Assembly (NCBI GenBank): GCA_039026915.1
Contig: JBCCLJ010000004.1
Location: 1 to 64,000 of the forward strand
Source of the DNA: JBCCLJ01 sp039026915
GTDB lineage: Bacteria; Acidobacteriota; Thermoanaerobaculia; Multivoradales; Multivoraceae
Direction: 5' to 3'
DNA: 64,000 bases
The notes beneath the pieces were generated by a model. It saw nothing but the letters and a program-made list of their open reading frames with translations, was not told where the DNA came from and ran no database searches. Below, one piece after another: positions 1 to 9,381 of this stretch (positions are counted from its first letter, which is position 1; each line of letters starts with the position of its first letter). The translations under genes were made by a program, and so were the position numbers.

Positions 1-1
1 A

Positions 2-1264
2 CAGCCTCTGCGCGCCGGCGCAGCGAGAGTCGAGATCACCCCGCCCTTGGGCGGTGCGATGTACGGCTACGGTGCGCGCCAGGGAGTCTCGGCAGGAGTG
101 CACGACCCGCTCTACGCTCGCGCCGTCGTGCTCTCGGCCGGTGGCGAGACGGTGGCGCTGGTCGCTCTCGACATGGGCTCGGTACGGCGGGGAAGCGTCG
201 AGCGGGTGCGCGCCGCCGTGCTCGAGAGCGTCCCCGTGGACCTGCTTCTCCTGATGGCCTCGCACAGTCACTCGACGGCGGTCTACGGCGAGCACCCGAC
301 GGCGGAGAATCCCTGGTATCGACTCACGGAGGCCGGCATCGTCCGGGCAGTCGAGAGTGCCTATGGCGCGCTCACTCCAGCCCGGCTCAGGGCCGGTACG
401 GGGGAAGCCGATCTTTGCCACAACCGTCGCGCCCTGCAGGATGACGGCTCGGTGGAGATGCTGTGGGAGAACCGCGCAGGAGTCCCGACGTCTCCCGTCG
501 ACCGGACGGTGGGTGTTCTTGCTCTCGATGGGGAGGGCGGGGAGGCGATCGCGACGCTCGTCAACTTCGCCTGCCATCCGGTGATTCTCGGACCGGACAA
601 TCTCGAGCTGTCGGCGGACTACCCCGGAGTGATGGGACGGCGCATCGAAGAGACCGCCGGCGGCGTCGCGCTCTTCATCCCCGGTGCGGCCGGGGACATC
701 AATCCCTTCTGGGACAAGACGCCGCTGGGCGAAGGTGCTTTCGATCAGGTGGAAAAGGCGGGCTCGGCTCTGGCCGAAGCAGCCCTCGACGCCCGCAGAT
801 CAGCAGCTTCCGTTTCCGTCGAGACGATCCGTCACTCGACCCGTGAACTCGAGCTCGAGGCGCGGTGGGACTTCGATTCGGCCGAGCTGCGCCAGCGCTT
901 CGATGCCGCCGGAGCCGGACAGTACTTCGACTACTACCGCGAACGCTACCTCGCCGAACGACGAACGGAGGTCTCTGCGGTCCTGCTCGGCGATTCCGTC
1001 GGTCTGGCCACTTTCCCCGGTGAGTTCTTCGTCGAGCACGGTCTACGGCTCAAGGCGCAGAGTCACCTTCCGCACACCTTCTTCGTCGGCTACACGAACG
1101 GCGAGCTCGGCTACTTTCCCACGATTCGAGCCGCCGGTCAGGGAGGGTACGGGGCGACCGAGGGTACCGTCGTGGCGGTGGGGGCCGGAGAGCGCCTCGT
1201 CGACGGTGCGCTGATCGCGCTGCTCGAGCTGAGTCGCCGACTCAGCGACGCCCCCGACTTCTAG
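2..1264 (+). CDS. Neutral/alkaline ceramidase-like protein, 5' end cut by window edge
   Basis: This matches the N-terminal domain of the neutral/alkaline non-lysosomal ceramidase family, amidases that release fatty acid from ceramide-like amides. The frame is open to the left edge and begins LRAGAARVEITPPLGG, the usual opening of these proteins, so the TTG at 47 is not the start and the true start lies outside the window. Family signs are the His-rich SHSHSTAVYG segment, NFACHP and PGAAGDINPF, blocks that carry zinc and substrate ligands in the family. The C-terminal domain of long ceramidases is absent, as in many bacterial short forms. The stop overlaps the convergent esterase gene by 23 bases. 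Substrate is inferred from family only. Confidence 0.8.
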   Translation, partial: QPLRAGAARVEITPPLGGAMYGYGARQGVSAGVHDPLYARAVVLSAGGETVALVALDMGSVRRGSVERVRAAVLESVPVDLLLLMASHSHSTAVYGEHPTAENPWYRLTEAGIVRAVESAYGALTPARLRAGTGEADLCHNRRALQDDGSVEMLWENRAGVPTSPVDRTVGVLALDGEGGEAIATLVNFACHPVILGPDNLELSADYPGVMGRRIEETAGGVALFIPGAAGDINPFWDKTPLGEGAFDQVEKAGSALAEAALDARRSAASVSVETIRHSTRELELEARWDFDSAELRQRFDAAGAGQYFDYYRERYLAERRTEVSAVLLGDSVGLATFPGEFFVEHGLRLKAQSHLPHTFFVGYTNGELGYFPTIRAAGQGGYGATEGTVVAVGAGERLVDGALIALLELSRRLSDAPDF

Positions 1265-2216
1265 TGTCTTCGGCGCGGCTCGGTGCTGAATGACGGAGTG
1301 GATGCTCCTCGAAGAAGTTCCACATCTCGGTCTTCGCGTCGATGTCGCTTGTCGTGGGACCAAGGAACCACTCGGCCATGGGCAGGCCGCCGGGCCACGT
1401 GTGTCCTCCGCCGTATATCGTGAACAGCACAACGGCGGCGCTCCGTTCGCATCCTCTGTAGTCGCGGCGGACGATGCTGTCCGTCACGCTGGAATCCTCT
1501 GGACTCGGACGGCAGCGGTTGCGACGAGCCCACAACTCCGTCCATTCAGCGACGCTGGGGAACTCCACCCCGGGTGGCGCAACCCATGTGCTCCCGCCAT
1601 CATAGGGAGCGAGTTCGTCAGCCGTCCCATGAATCGAGATCATTGGCATCGGCGGCGCGCCTTCGCACCGACTCCAAGGCAGCATTTGCGCGCTGGCGAC
1701 CAAGCCCACAGCGCCGATTCGATCCGCAAGCTCGCAGGAGAGCACGAAGGCCATGCCACCGCCGTTGGAGAGTCCGTTGACGAAGATTCTTCGCGTGTCG
1801 ACGTTGTAGCTCGCAGCAAGTGTGTCGATCAGATCGTCGATGAACTGGACGTCTTGGGCTACGCCAGGGCCTTCGCGCAGCACGCGCCATCTCTTGCCGA
1901 GCCCGGCCGGATACACCGTCAGGAACGATTTACGCTCGGCGAGCTCGTTCCAGCCGCTCAAGTCTCTGTGCAGCGCCGGCCAGAGGGCACCACCGTGTAG
2001 GTTGATGACCAGCGGCGTCGGCTCGGAGGGATCGTAGCTGTCTGGAACGAAGAGTAGATACTCCCGCTCCTCGCCCGAAGAGACGAGGCTGCCGTTGTTG
2101 CGGTTCTTCAGATGGAAGTCGACAGCGTGAAGCAGCGCCAGTAGAGGCGGCAGCCCGAGAAGCGAAAAGACGGCTCCGAGGACTTTGGCCCTCCTTCGGA
2201 CTCTCCGCGCGTTCAT
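1242..2216 (-). CDS. PHB-depolymerase/LpqC-like esterase, membrane-anchored or exported
   Basis: A 324-residue alpha/beta hydrolase of the poly(3-hydroxybutyrate) depolymerase/feruloyl-esterase-like group. A hydrophobic segment at residues 14-31 should export or anchor it. The oxyanion motif NLHGG is at 72-76, nucleophile Ser150 in GLSNG, acid Asp200 in HGTAD and His272 in GGGHTWPGG, so the triad looks complete. The ATG at 2216 overlaps the stop of the ABC permease as ATGA, which fixes the start and indicates translational coupling; the frame is open further upstream but only inside the permease gene. It is the last gene of a three-gene ABC operon. The natural ester is unknown. Confidence 0.8.
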   Translation of the reverse strand: MNARRVRRRAKVLGAVFSLLGLPPLLALLHAVDFHLKNRNNGSLVSSGEEREYLLFVPDSYDPSEPTPLVINLHGGALWPALHRDLSGWNELAERKSFLTVYPAGLGKRWRVLREGPGVAQDVQFIDDLIDTLAASYNVDTRRIFVNGLSNGGGMAFVLSCELADRIGAVGLVASAQMLPWSRCEGAPPMPMISIHGTADELAPYDGGSTWVAPPGVEFPSVAEWTELWARRNRCRPSPEDSSVTDSIVRRDYRGCERSAAVVLFTIYGGGHTWPGGLPMAEWFLGPTTSDIDAKTEMWNFFEEHPLRHSAPSRAEDTRSRGRR

Positions 2217-3841
2217 CGGTGGCGATTCCAAGCGAGTGCCAACGGTGCCGCCGAGAGCCTGACCAGTGGGATCGCGAGTATCGCGGTGAGCAGGAGAAAG
2301 TGAGAGCGGAAGAGCACGACGGGAAAGAGCCAGTCGAGGACCCGGTAGAGCCCGAGCACCGACAGGCACCACGTGAGGGCGCCGAGGACGAGCGTGCGAT
2401 CTTCCACCAGCTCTTCACCCTGGAGTCGCCCGACGATCCATCCGGCTGCGACCATCTTGGCGCTGACGAGCAACGTGAGGATCCAAGGTGCTGCGTTCCA
2501 CAGTGCGCTGAGGGCGTTTTGCCGCTCGAGGGTCCAGGAAGCGAGCGGAACTGCGATGGTCAGCAGAACCAGCGTTGCGAAGACGCTGGCCTTTGCGAGC
2601 CACCTTCGCCCGCTGAGGCCGATGTACAGGCTCTGAACCAGCTGCTTCCAAGTGGCGCCGATCAGACCAGCGAGTCCCATCACGGTCAGCAGCAGGGCGC
2701 GTTGCGGTCCGGCGAAGTCGGTCAGCTGACGCCCAGCTCTCGCGACCTCCGCCCACGTTCCCGTCGACGGTAGAGCGATCAGCAGCAGACCAGCGACGAC
2801 GAGCCAGGTCACGACGGTGCTGAGAAGGGTGGCCGTCAGCTTGGCTCGAAGGAGATCCGCCGTGGTCTGAGGACGGACCGCGAGGAAGGGAGTCAGCTCG
2901 TACGTGTCTCGCGCGTCGGCGTTCGTCCGAACCGTGGCGGCGACGAACGTCGCCAGCAGGACTGGAGTCAGAAGGACCACGCTGACAGTTCCGAGGATCA
3001 GCCTCGGTGTTTCGCGGAAGAAGAAGAGCAAGCAGAGCTCGAGCGGAACGACCATCAGAACGAGCGTGGGCAACGAGCGGCCGTGGCGCTGCCACTCGAG
3101 CCAACGCTGTGCCGCTCCAGGCGAACTCCAAGTTCGGGGCCGTGATCGAAGGGGCCGGAAGGACGGACTGAGCCGGTCGGGCACGTCCCCGCATCTCGCC
3201 CGGGTCAGGGCTCTGCGGGCCGTGAGGTAGGCCAGGGGCAGGTGTGGAGCCAGGAGCACGATCATCGTGGCTTCCGACGGGCGAAACTGCAACGCCGTCA
3301 GGACGACGAAGCTGACGGTCGCCAGCCAGCTCACGGTGACCACAACCCTCAGTCCCCGGAGCGGGTAGGGCATCCAGGTCAAGGCCTGCGTCCAGGCGAG
3401 GATCGCGACTCCGAAGAGGGAGGGCCAGATGAGAGGCACTCTGGCCTCCGAAGGCCACACCGCCAGGCTCCGCGTCAGGATCCAGAGCATCGTGATCGCA
3501 AGCGACCCATAGAACATGGGCCAACCGGCAAGAGCCGAACTGGTCAAGGGGCGAGTAAACAGACGGGACGGATAGATCGACTCTCGTGCCGCGAGGTCGC
3601 CGGAGAGTCCGAAGCTGAAAACGGCCAAGAGGTACATGACGGTGGAGCCGAGCGGAACGATGACTGCGAGTGCGAACTGCCAGTCTTGGCGGAGCTCCAG
3701 CTGCCCGGTTCCCAGGACCAGAACGCGCAGCATGAGCAGCATGGCAAAGTAGAGTGCCAGGAGACCCGAGCCGAGGCGGTGACGACTTAGGAATTCGTGA
3801 GCGATCGCCGTCGCGCCGCTGCCCGAGAGGGCTTTTCTCAT
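2213..3841 (-). CDS. ABC-2 type transporter permease
   Basis: A 542-residue polytopic membrane protein with about ten to twelve hydrophobic segments, the first at residues 27-45. Between the two membrane halves is a cytoplasmic stretch rich in Arg and Pro (around residues 210-250). It lies downstream of an ABC ATPase with an ATGA overlap, so it is almost certainly its membrane partner. No solute-binding protein is present, so export or membrane-integrity function fits better than uptake. The substrate cannot be told from sequence. Its own 3' end couples to the esterase gene by a second ATGA overlap. Confidence 0.8.
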   Translation of the reverse strand: MRKALSGSGATAIAHEFLSRHRLGSGLLALYFAMLLMLRVLVLGTGQLELRQDWQFALAVIVPLGSTVMYLLAVFSFGLSGDLAARESIYPSRLFTRPLTSSALAGWPMFYGSLAITMLWILTRSLAVWPSEARVPLIWPSLFGVAILAWTQALTWMPYPLRGLRVVVTVSWLATVSFVVLTALQFRPSEATMIVLLAPHLPLAYLTARRALTRARCGDVPDRLSPSFRPLRSRPRTWSSPGAAQRWLEWQRHGRSLPTLVLMVVPLELCLLFFFRETPRLILGTVSVVLLTPVLLATFVAATVRTNADARDTYELTPFLAVRPQTTADLLRAKLTATLLSTVVTWLVVAGLLLIALPSTGTWAEVARAGRQLTDFAGPQRALLLTVMGLAGLIGATWKQLVQSLYIGLSGRRWLAKASVFATLVLLTIAVPLASWTLERQNALSALWNAAPWILTLLVSAKMVAAGWIVGRLQGEELVEDRTLVLGALTWCLSVLGLYRVLDWLFPVVLFRSHFLLLTAILAIPLVRLSAAPLALAWNRHR

Positions 3842-4599
3842 GGTCCGACTGCCTCTTCGTGGCTCCCTTGAGAGTGAGCAACGAAGGCTTCGTCGAGCGA
3901 TCCGTAGGACTGCAGAATCGACGAGAGCGGTGCCGTAAGGACGATGCGGCCTCGACGGATCATCGTCACGTGATCAGCGACCTGCTGCACCTCGTCCAGC
4001 AGGTGGGACGAGAACAGGACCGTCCGTCCGTCGTCGGCAATCGTGCGCAGGATGGCCCCGAGGTTGTCGCGACGAACGACTGGGTCGAGCCCCGAAGACG
4101 GCTCGTCGAGCAAGAGTAGGTCGGGCCGATAGGCGAGAGCGCTCACCAGCCCTGCGCGGGCCTTCTGGCCCTTGGACAGATCGCTGATTCTCGCTCCAGC
4201 AGCCAGCTCGAAAGAGTCCCTCAGCTCTCGCGCGAAGGCCTCGTCCCATGCGGGGTAGAACGTGCTCACGTAGCGCAAGAGCTGGTCGATGCTCATCCAA
4301 CCCGGAAGGTCGTTCTCCTCGGAGAGGTAACCGATTCTCGAGAGTGCGCCGACCGGGTCCGCCGCCGGATCGAGCCCGAAGACGCGCACCGAACCGGTTT
4401 GAGCTCGCAAGAGGCCGAGCAAGTGCTTGATGAGGGTTGTCTTGCCGGCACCGTTCGTTCCGACGAGTCCGTGAACGACTCCCTGTTGCACTGAGAGGTT
4501 GACGTCCTGCAGGGCCTGTTTGGCGCCGAACCTCCTCGAGAGCTCGGAGACTTCGATGACGGGCCTGTTCACGGTTCGTATCCTAGTCACACCGTTCAT
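3838..4599 (-). CDS. ABC transporter ATP-binding protein
   Basis: A 253-residue nucleotide-binding subunit, first gene of the ABC-permease-esterase operon. Walker A GTNGAGKT is at residues 47-54, signature LSKGQ at 141-145, Walker B LLLLDEP at 161-167 and the H-loop SSHLLDE at 197-203; all catalytic elements are intact. It resembles the YtrB/CcmA-like group of ABC-2 exporters. Many such operons carry a GntR regulator in front; none is seen here. The gene is divergent from the S9 peptidase at 4725, so their promoters share about 125 bases. Confidence 0.9.
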   Translation of the reverse strand: MNGVTRIRTVNRPVIEVSELSRRFGAKQALQDVNLSVQQGVVHGLVGTNGAGKTTLIKHLLGLLRAQTGSVRVFGLDPAADPVGALSRIGYLSEENDLPGWMSIDQLLRYVSTFYPAWDEAFARELRDSFELAAGARISDLSKGQKARAGLVSALAYRPDLLLLDEPSSGLDPVVRRDNLGAILRTIADDGRTVLFSSHLLDEVQQVADHVTMIRRGRIVLTAPLSSILQSYGSLDEAFVAHSQGSHEEAVGP

Positions 4600-4724
4600 A
4601 CGCGCCGCGCGGTGGCGGCGTCTTCGACCGAGTGCCGTCGGCCCCCAGCGATTGGCGGATGATCCGCATCGACGCAGCTATGATCTCGGTCCGACGTCAG
4701 ATCAGAGCTTGTGGGGGAAGTGCC

Positions 4725-6851
4725 ATGTCGACGAGGCGAAGCCCAAGCGGACACTGGAAGTTCGCGACCTTTCTCTTTCTTGTTGCGCCGCTTCTGGCGG
4801 GAGCCCAGGACCCTTTGCTCGAGCAGGTCCTCGGTGGCGCTCCCTTTCCCTCGAGTCTGACGGCAGCTCCGGAAGACGCGGGCTTCGCGTGGGTCTTCAA
4901 CGACCGTGGCGTGCGCAACGTCTGGTTCGCAGAAGCGCCCGACTTCGAGGCTCGACGGCTTACCTCGTTCGACGCCGACGACGGTCAGGAGCTCGGCTCC
5001 CTGACCTTTACCTCCGACGGGGAGCGGCTCTTCTTCGTGCGCGGTGGAGCGCCGAACGCACGCGGCGAGCTGCCGAACCCGCGCACCTTCTCGAAGGGCG
5101 TCGGCAACTCGCTCTGGTCCGTCGAGCTCGACGGCGGCGAGGCCACGAGGTTCGGCGAGGGCTACTCGCCCTTCTTCCTCGACGATGCGACGCTGGGTTT
5201 CTTCCGACGCGGCGACCCGATGAAGACGGCGCTCTCGAAGTACGAGCCGGAGCGACTGCTGCGGATTCGCGGGAGCGTCGGCAACCTGCGAGCGTCGCCA
5301 GAGGGAGAGCGTTTCGCCTTCGTCAGCAGCCGAGGAACCCACTCCTTCGTCGGCCTCTTCGACCCCACTGCAGACGCCGTGCGCTTCCTCGCCCCGGGCG
5401 TCGATCGCGACCAGTCTCCGATCTGGTCGCCCGACGGCAGCGAGGTCGCCTTTCTCAGGCTCCCGACGGGCACACAGGGTGAGATCTTCGAGCCTCTACG
5501 CGCGGTCGACGAACCGTGGTCGATCGTCGTCGTCGACGTCGACAGCGGAGACTCACGCACGGTCTTCGAGGCGCTTCCCGGAGCCGGATCCGCTTACCGT
5601 GGAACCGTAGCTCCTGACCAGATCGTCTGGACCGCGAGCGGCCACCTGATCTTCCCCTGGGAGCGCGACGGCTGGACGCACCTCTGGTCCGTGCCCGCCA
5701 GCGGTGGCGAGGCGCGCAACCTGACGCCGGGCGCCTTCGAGGTGGAGGCGGTTGCTGCTCTGCCCGACGGGTCGGGCGTTGCGTACTCGTCGAATCAGGG
5801 CGACATCGACCGCCGCCATCTTTGGCGCGTTGGTCCCGGCGATGCGGCGCCGCAGCCGCTGACGTCGGGCGATGGCGTCGAGCAGTTTCCGACCCCCGCA
5901 GCCGACGGCACGGTGCTCGCTTTCCTGCGTGCTGACGGGCGCACTCCGCTGCACCCAGCGCTCCGCTTCGCCGACGGGCGCGAGCAGGCCTTGGCGCCCG
6001 CGCAGCTCGCCAACTTTCCCGTCGACCGAATGACGGAGCCCGCGCAGGTCATCTTCGATTCGGCCGACGGTCTCGACATCCACGGCCAACTCTTTCTGCC
6101 GCCCGCGCGGTTCACCGGACCGCGGCCCGCGGTGATCTTCTTTCACGGTGGCTCGCGCCGCCACATGATGCTCGGCTGGCACTACAGCTCCTACTACCAC
6201 CACTGCTACGCCTTTCATCAGTACATGGCGAATCAGGGGTACGTCGTCTTGTCGGTCAACTACCGCAGCGGCATCGGCTACGGTCTCGAATTTCGCGAGG
6301 CGTTGAACTACGGCGCGTCGGGCGCCTCCGAATTCAATGACGTGCTTGGGGCCGGCCTCTACCTCGCCGGTCGCGAGGACGTCGACGCCGACCGGATCGG
6401 TCTTTGGGGCGGTTCCTACGGCGGCTACCTCACGGCCCTCGGCTTGGCCCGCGCCTCGAGCCTCTTCGCGGCGGGTGTCGACATTCACGGCGTGCATGAC
6501 TGGAATCGCACGATCCAGAACTTCGTGCCGAGCTACGAGCCACTCGAGGATCCCGAGCGGGCCCGGCTCGCCTTCGAATCGTCACCGCTCTCGAGCGTCG
6601 ATACGTGGCAGTCGCCGGTCCTGCTCATTCACGGTGATGACGACCGCAACGTGCCCTTCGCGGAGACGGTCGAGCTCGTCGATCGCCTGCGCGAGCGCGA
6701 TGTCGAGCACGAGCTCGTCGTCTTTCCCGACGAGGTCCACGGCTTTCTCCTGCACTCGAGCTGGCTCGAGGTCTTCGGCCGTGCTGCCCGATTCTTCGAG
6801 CATCACCTCGCTGCGGCGGCGGAAGAGAAGGCGGCCGCGTCGGGAGGCTGA
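4725..6851 (+). CDS. Exported S9 family (prolyl oligopeptidase-type) peptidase
   Basis: A 708-residue serine peptidase of the dipeptidyl-/acylaminoacyl-peptidase type, which cleaves short peptides. The ATG at 4725 is chosen because it follows GGGGGAAG by 5 bases and opens a Sec signal peptide (KFATFLFLVAPLLAGAQ); the frame is open further upstream. Residues 30-430 form a beta-propeller of TolB/WD40-like repeats (WSPDGSEVAFL and similar); the C-terminal hydrolase has Ser564 in GGSYGGY, Asp639 or Asp640 in HGDDDR and His672 in VHGF. The triad is complete, so it should be active in the periplasm or outside. It is one of three intact exported S9 peptidases in the window. Confidence 0.9.
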   Translation: MSTRRSPSGHWKFATFLFLVAPLLAGAQDPLLEQVLGGAPFPSSLTAAPEDAGFAWVFNDRGVRNVWFAEAPDFEARRLTSFDADDGQELGSLTFTSDGERLFFVRGGAPNARGELPNPRTFSKGVGNSLWSVELDGGEATRFGEGYSPFFLDDATLGFFRRGDPMKTALSKYEPERLLRIRGSVGNLRASPEGERFAFVSSRGTHSFVGLFDPTADAVRFLAPGVDRDQSPIWSPDGSEVAFLRLPTGTQGEIFEPLRAVDEPWSIVVVDVDSGDSRTVFEALPGAGSAYRGTVAPDQIVWTASGHLIFPWERDGWTHLWSVPASGGEARNLTPGAFEVEAVAALPDGSGVAYSSNQGDIDRRHLWRVGPGDAAPQPLTSGDGVEQFPTPAADGTVLAFLRADGRTPLHPALRFADGREQALAPAQLANFPVDRMTEPAQVIFDSADGLDIHGQLFLPPARFTGPRPAVIFFHGGSRRHMMLGWHYSSYYHHCYAFHQYMANQGYVVLSVNYRSGIGYGLEFREALNYGASGASEFNDVLGAGLYLAGREDVDADRIGLWGGSYGGYLTALGLARASSLFAAGVDIHGVHDWNRTIQNFVPSYEPLEDPERARLAFESSPLSSVDTWQSPVLLIHGDDDRNVPFAETVELVDRLRERDVEHELVVFPDEVHGFLLHSSWLEVFGRAARFFEHHLAAAAEEKAAASGG

Positions 6852-6981
6852 TCGTCTCGGGGCGGCAACTCTGTTCGCCGGAGCGCGTAACATCAGCAGA
6901 TCCACTCAAGACGGCCGGAGGTGCTTCGGCCAGACGGCGGCGTCCACGCGGTCGCCGCATAACTCGACTGAGGAGAGTTCC

Positions 6982-7905
6982 ATGAAAGCCACCGCTTCTC
7001 TGCTTCTCGCTCTCGTGCTCTTCGTCGCACCGGCCGTGGCGGTCGATGACGACTTCATGTCCCGCGTCTCCTTCGGCCACGCCGACAGCAACGGCGTCAA
7101 GATTCACTACGCGACGATGGGTGAAGGTCCGCTCGTCGTCATGATCCACGGCTTCCCGGACTACTGGTACAGCTGGCGCGACCAGATGGAGACCCTGGCC
7201 TCGGACTTTCAGGTCGTTGCCATCGATCAGCGCGGCTACAACAAGAGCGACGCTCCCGACGGCCAGTCGAACTACGGCATGCGTTATCTCGTCGGTGACG
7301 TTGCCGCCGTCATCAAGAGCCTGGGACGTGACAAGGCGACGGTCGTCGGTCACGACTGGGGAGGCGCCGTCGCCTGGCAGGTCGCGCTCAACCTGCCCGA
7401 CATGGTCGAGAACCTGATCATCCTCAACCTGCCGCATCCGAACGGCATCGGCCGCGAGCTCGCCAACAACCCCGAGCAGCAGAAGAACAGCGACTACGCG
7501 CGCAAGTTCCAGGAGGGCAGCGCCTCGGATCCGGACATCTTCTTCGGCATGCCGATGAACGCCATGACGCTCTCCGGCTGGGTCACCGATGCGGACGCGC
7601 GCAAGCTCTATCAGGAGGCCTTTGGCCGCTCGGACTTCGACGCGATGCTCGCCTACTACAAGGAGAACTACGGTGGCATCGGTGGCGACGCCGTCGAGCT
7701 GCCGAAGGTCAAGATGCCGGTTCTGCAGTTCCACGGCCTCGAAGACACGGCGCTGCACTCGGACGGTCTCAACAACACCTGGGACTGGCTCGAGAAGGAT
7801 CTGACGCTCGTCACCGTGCCGGGCGCCGGACACTTCGTTCAGCAGGACGCGTCCGAGATGGTCAGCACGACGATGCTCTGGTGGTTGAAGGCTCGCTCGA
7901 AGTGA
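6982..7905 (+). CDS. Exported epoxide-hydrolase-like alpha/beta hydrolase
   Basis: A 307-residue hydrolase with a signal peptide (residues 1-20, ending AVAVDD). HGFPDYWYSW at 56-65 and GHDWGG at 123-128, with Asp125 as nucleophile, are typical of soluble epoxide hydrolases and haloalkane dehalogenases; His in GAGHFVQQ closes the triad. Tyr residues in YYKENYGG sit where the lid tyrosines that polarise the epoxide are found. The ATG at 6982 has AGGAGAG upstream. The stop overlaps the GTG of the glutathione S-transferase, an arrangement suited to joint handling of electrophilic compounds. Confidence 0.85.
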   Translation: MKATASLLLALVLFVAPAVAVDDDFMSRVSFGHADSNGVKIHYATMGEGPLVVMIHGFPDYWYSWRDQMETLASDFQVVAIDQRGYNKSDAPDGQSNYGMRYLVGDVAAVIKSLGRDKATVVGHDWGGAVAWQVALNLPDMVENLIILNLPHPNGIGRELANNPEQQKNSDYARKFQEGSASDPDIFFGMPMNAMTLSGWVTDADARKLYQEAFGRSDFDAMLAYYKENYGGIGGDAVELPKVKMPVLQFHGLEDTALHSDGLNNTWDWLEKDLTLVTVPGAGHFVQQDASEMVSTTMLWWLKARSK

Positions 7906-8513
7906 CGTCGCGCACCCTCTACTGGTGTCCTCAGACGCGAGCTTCTCGAGCTGCTTGGATGCTCGAGGAGCTCGGTCTCGAATACGAACGCGTGCACATC
8001 GACATCCGGGACGACGAGCGCCAAGATCCAGAGGGATTTCGGCGGGCGAGTCCGCTCGGCAAGGTGCCGGCTCTGGCGGACGGAGACGCCTACGTCTCGG
8101 ACTCCGCGACGATTTGCCTGTACCTGGCGGATCGCTACTCTCTTGGCGAGCTCGCTCCGAAGCTCGACGCTCCCGAGCGTGCGGACTATCTCTACTGGAC
8201 GATCTTCAATCCCGGAGCGGTGGAGCCTGCAATGTCGGAGAAGTTCGCGGGCAACGAGCCGAACTCGCTGTCCAACAGCTGGGGAGACTTCGACCGCGTC
8301 ATCGCGGCGATGGAGTCCGGGCTCGAGGGAAGAGAGTGGATCGTCGGCGACCACTTCACGGCGGCCGATCTGATGCTCGGTTCGAGCGTTCTCTTCCTGC
8401 GCACGTTCGGTGGGCTGCCGGAAAGCCCCGTGCTCGAGGCGTACGCCGACCGCTGCGCGGCGCGGCCCGCCTATCAGAAGGCGATGTCCTTCGACGCTGA
8501 GGCCGCCGGCTGA
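7902..8513 (+). CDS. Glutathione S-transferase family protein
   Basis: A 203-residue GST: thioredoxin-fold N-terminus (LYWCPQTRASRAAWMLEEL, cis-Pro in GKVPAL, SDSATICLYLAD) and an all-helical C-terminal domain. The GTG at 7902 forms a GTGA overlap with the stop of the epoxide-hydrolase gene; a longer form from GTG 7881 would add seven residues. The WCPQ segment has Cys/Ser chemistry typical of beta- or Nu-like bacterial GSTs. Soluble, cytoplasmic. The exported hydrolase and cytoplasmic GST cannot meet the same substrate in one compartment unless it crosses the membrane. Confidence 0.85.
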   Translation: MTSRTLYWCPQTRASRAAWMLEELGLEYERVHIDIRDDERQDPEGFRRASPLGKVPALADGDAYVSDSATICLYLADRYSLGELAPKLDAPERADYLYWTIFNPGAVEPAMSEKFAGNEPNSLSNSWGDFDRVIAAMESGLEGREWIVGDHFTAADLMLGSSVLFLRTFGGLPESPVLEAYADRCAARPAYQKAMSFDAEAAG

Positions 8514-8563
8514 GGCTCGGCCGCGAAGGCCCAGAGCCAGGGAGGAACGGCGCCGCGCCGGCG

Positions 8564-9217
8564 TCAGCTGCCGACCGGGAGACCGATCGGGCAGCTCACG
8601 CCGGTGCCGCCGAGCCCGCAGTAGCCCGCCGGGTTCTTCGCCAGATACTGCTGGTGGTAGTGCTCGGCGTAGTAGAACTCCGGAGCGTCCAGGATCTCGG
8701 TGGTGATCTCACCGTATCCGGCCGCCTTCAGCTCACGCTGGAAGGTCTCGCGGCTCTCGAGAGCCGCCTTGAGGTCGTCGGCGCCGTACGTGTAGATCCC
8801 CGACCGGTACTGGGTGCCGATGTCGTTGCCCTGACGCATGCCCTGGGTCGGGTCGTGGTTCTCCCAGAAGACCTGCAGGATGCGCTCGCGCGAGATCTCG
8901 GCAGGATTCCAGACGGCGAGCACGACCTCGTTGTGTCCGGTGCGACCGCTACACACCTCTTCGTAGGTTGGATTGGGCGTGAAGCCTGCTGCGTAGCCGA
9001 CCGCGGTCGTGACCACGCCTTCGGCTTCCCAGAACTTACGCTCGGCGCCCCAGAAACAGCCCATGCCGAAGAGCATGCGCTCGGACCCCTCGGGAAACGG
9101 GGGCAGCAGGGGAGCTCCATTGACGAAGTGAGCATCGGGCACGGGCATCGTCTCCGTACGGCCCGGGAGCGCCTCCTCGGCGGTCGGCATGCGCGTCTTG
9201 ACTCCGAACAGTCCCAT
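8564..9217 (-). CDS. msrA: Peptide-methionine (S)-S-oxide reductase MsrA
   Basis: A 217-residue MsrA, which reduces methionine-S-sulfoxide in oxidised proteins. The active-site motif GCFWGAE is at residues 53-59 with Cys54 as nucleophile; EYHQQYLAKN-type residues (AEHYHQQYLAKN) and the C-terminal cysteines in GYCGLGG and VSCP provide resolving thiols. Length matches the family. The ATG at 9217 is preceded by AGGAGG at good spacing, so the upstream in-frame extension to 9316 is rejected. No signal peptide, so cytoplasmic. Convergent with the GST gene. Confidence 0.95.
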   Translation of the reverse strand: MGLFGVKTRMPTAEEALPGRTETMPVPDAHFVNGAPLLPPFPEGSERMLFGMGCFWGAERKFWEAEGVVTTAVGYAAGFTPNPTYEEVCSGRTGHNEVVLAVWNPAEISRERILQVFWENHDPTQGMRQGNDIGTQYRSGIYTYGADDLKAALESRETFQRELKAAGYGEITTEILDAPEFYYAEHYHQQYLAKNPAGYCGLGGTGVSCPIGLPVGS

Positions 9218-9381
9218 AGCTGGCCTCCTGAGTTTGCAAGCTGTTTCGGCGCTGACGATAACAGCTGTGAGCCGTTCGAATTCCCGTCGTTCTGTTAGTG
9301 TAGAAAGCTGTCGCATGCAGACTACGCGAGGAGCAGAAAGCGCCTTTGGGGCGTGGCTCCGAGCGCCAAGGAGGGGGCGAT

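Noticed and set aside
1..46. TTG 47 as start of the ceramidase-like gene
   Set aside because: Upstream codons encode conserved family residues, so the gene is simply cut by the window edge.
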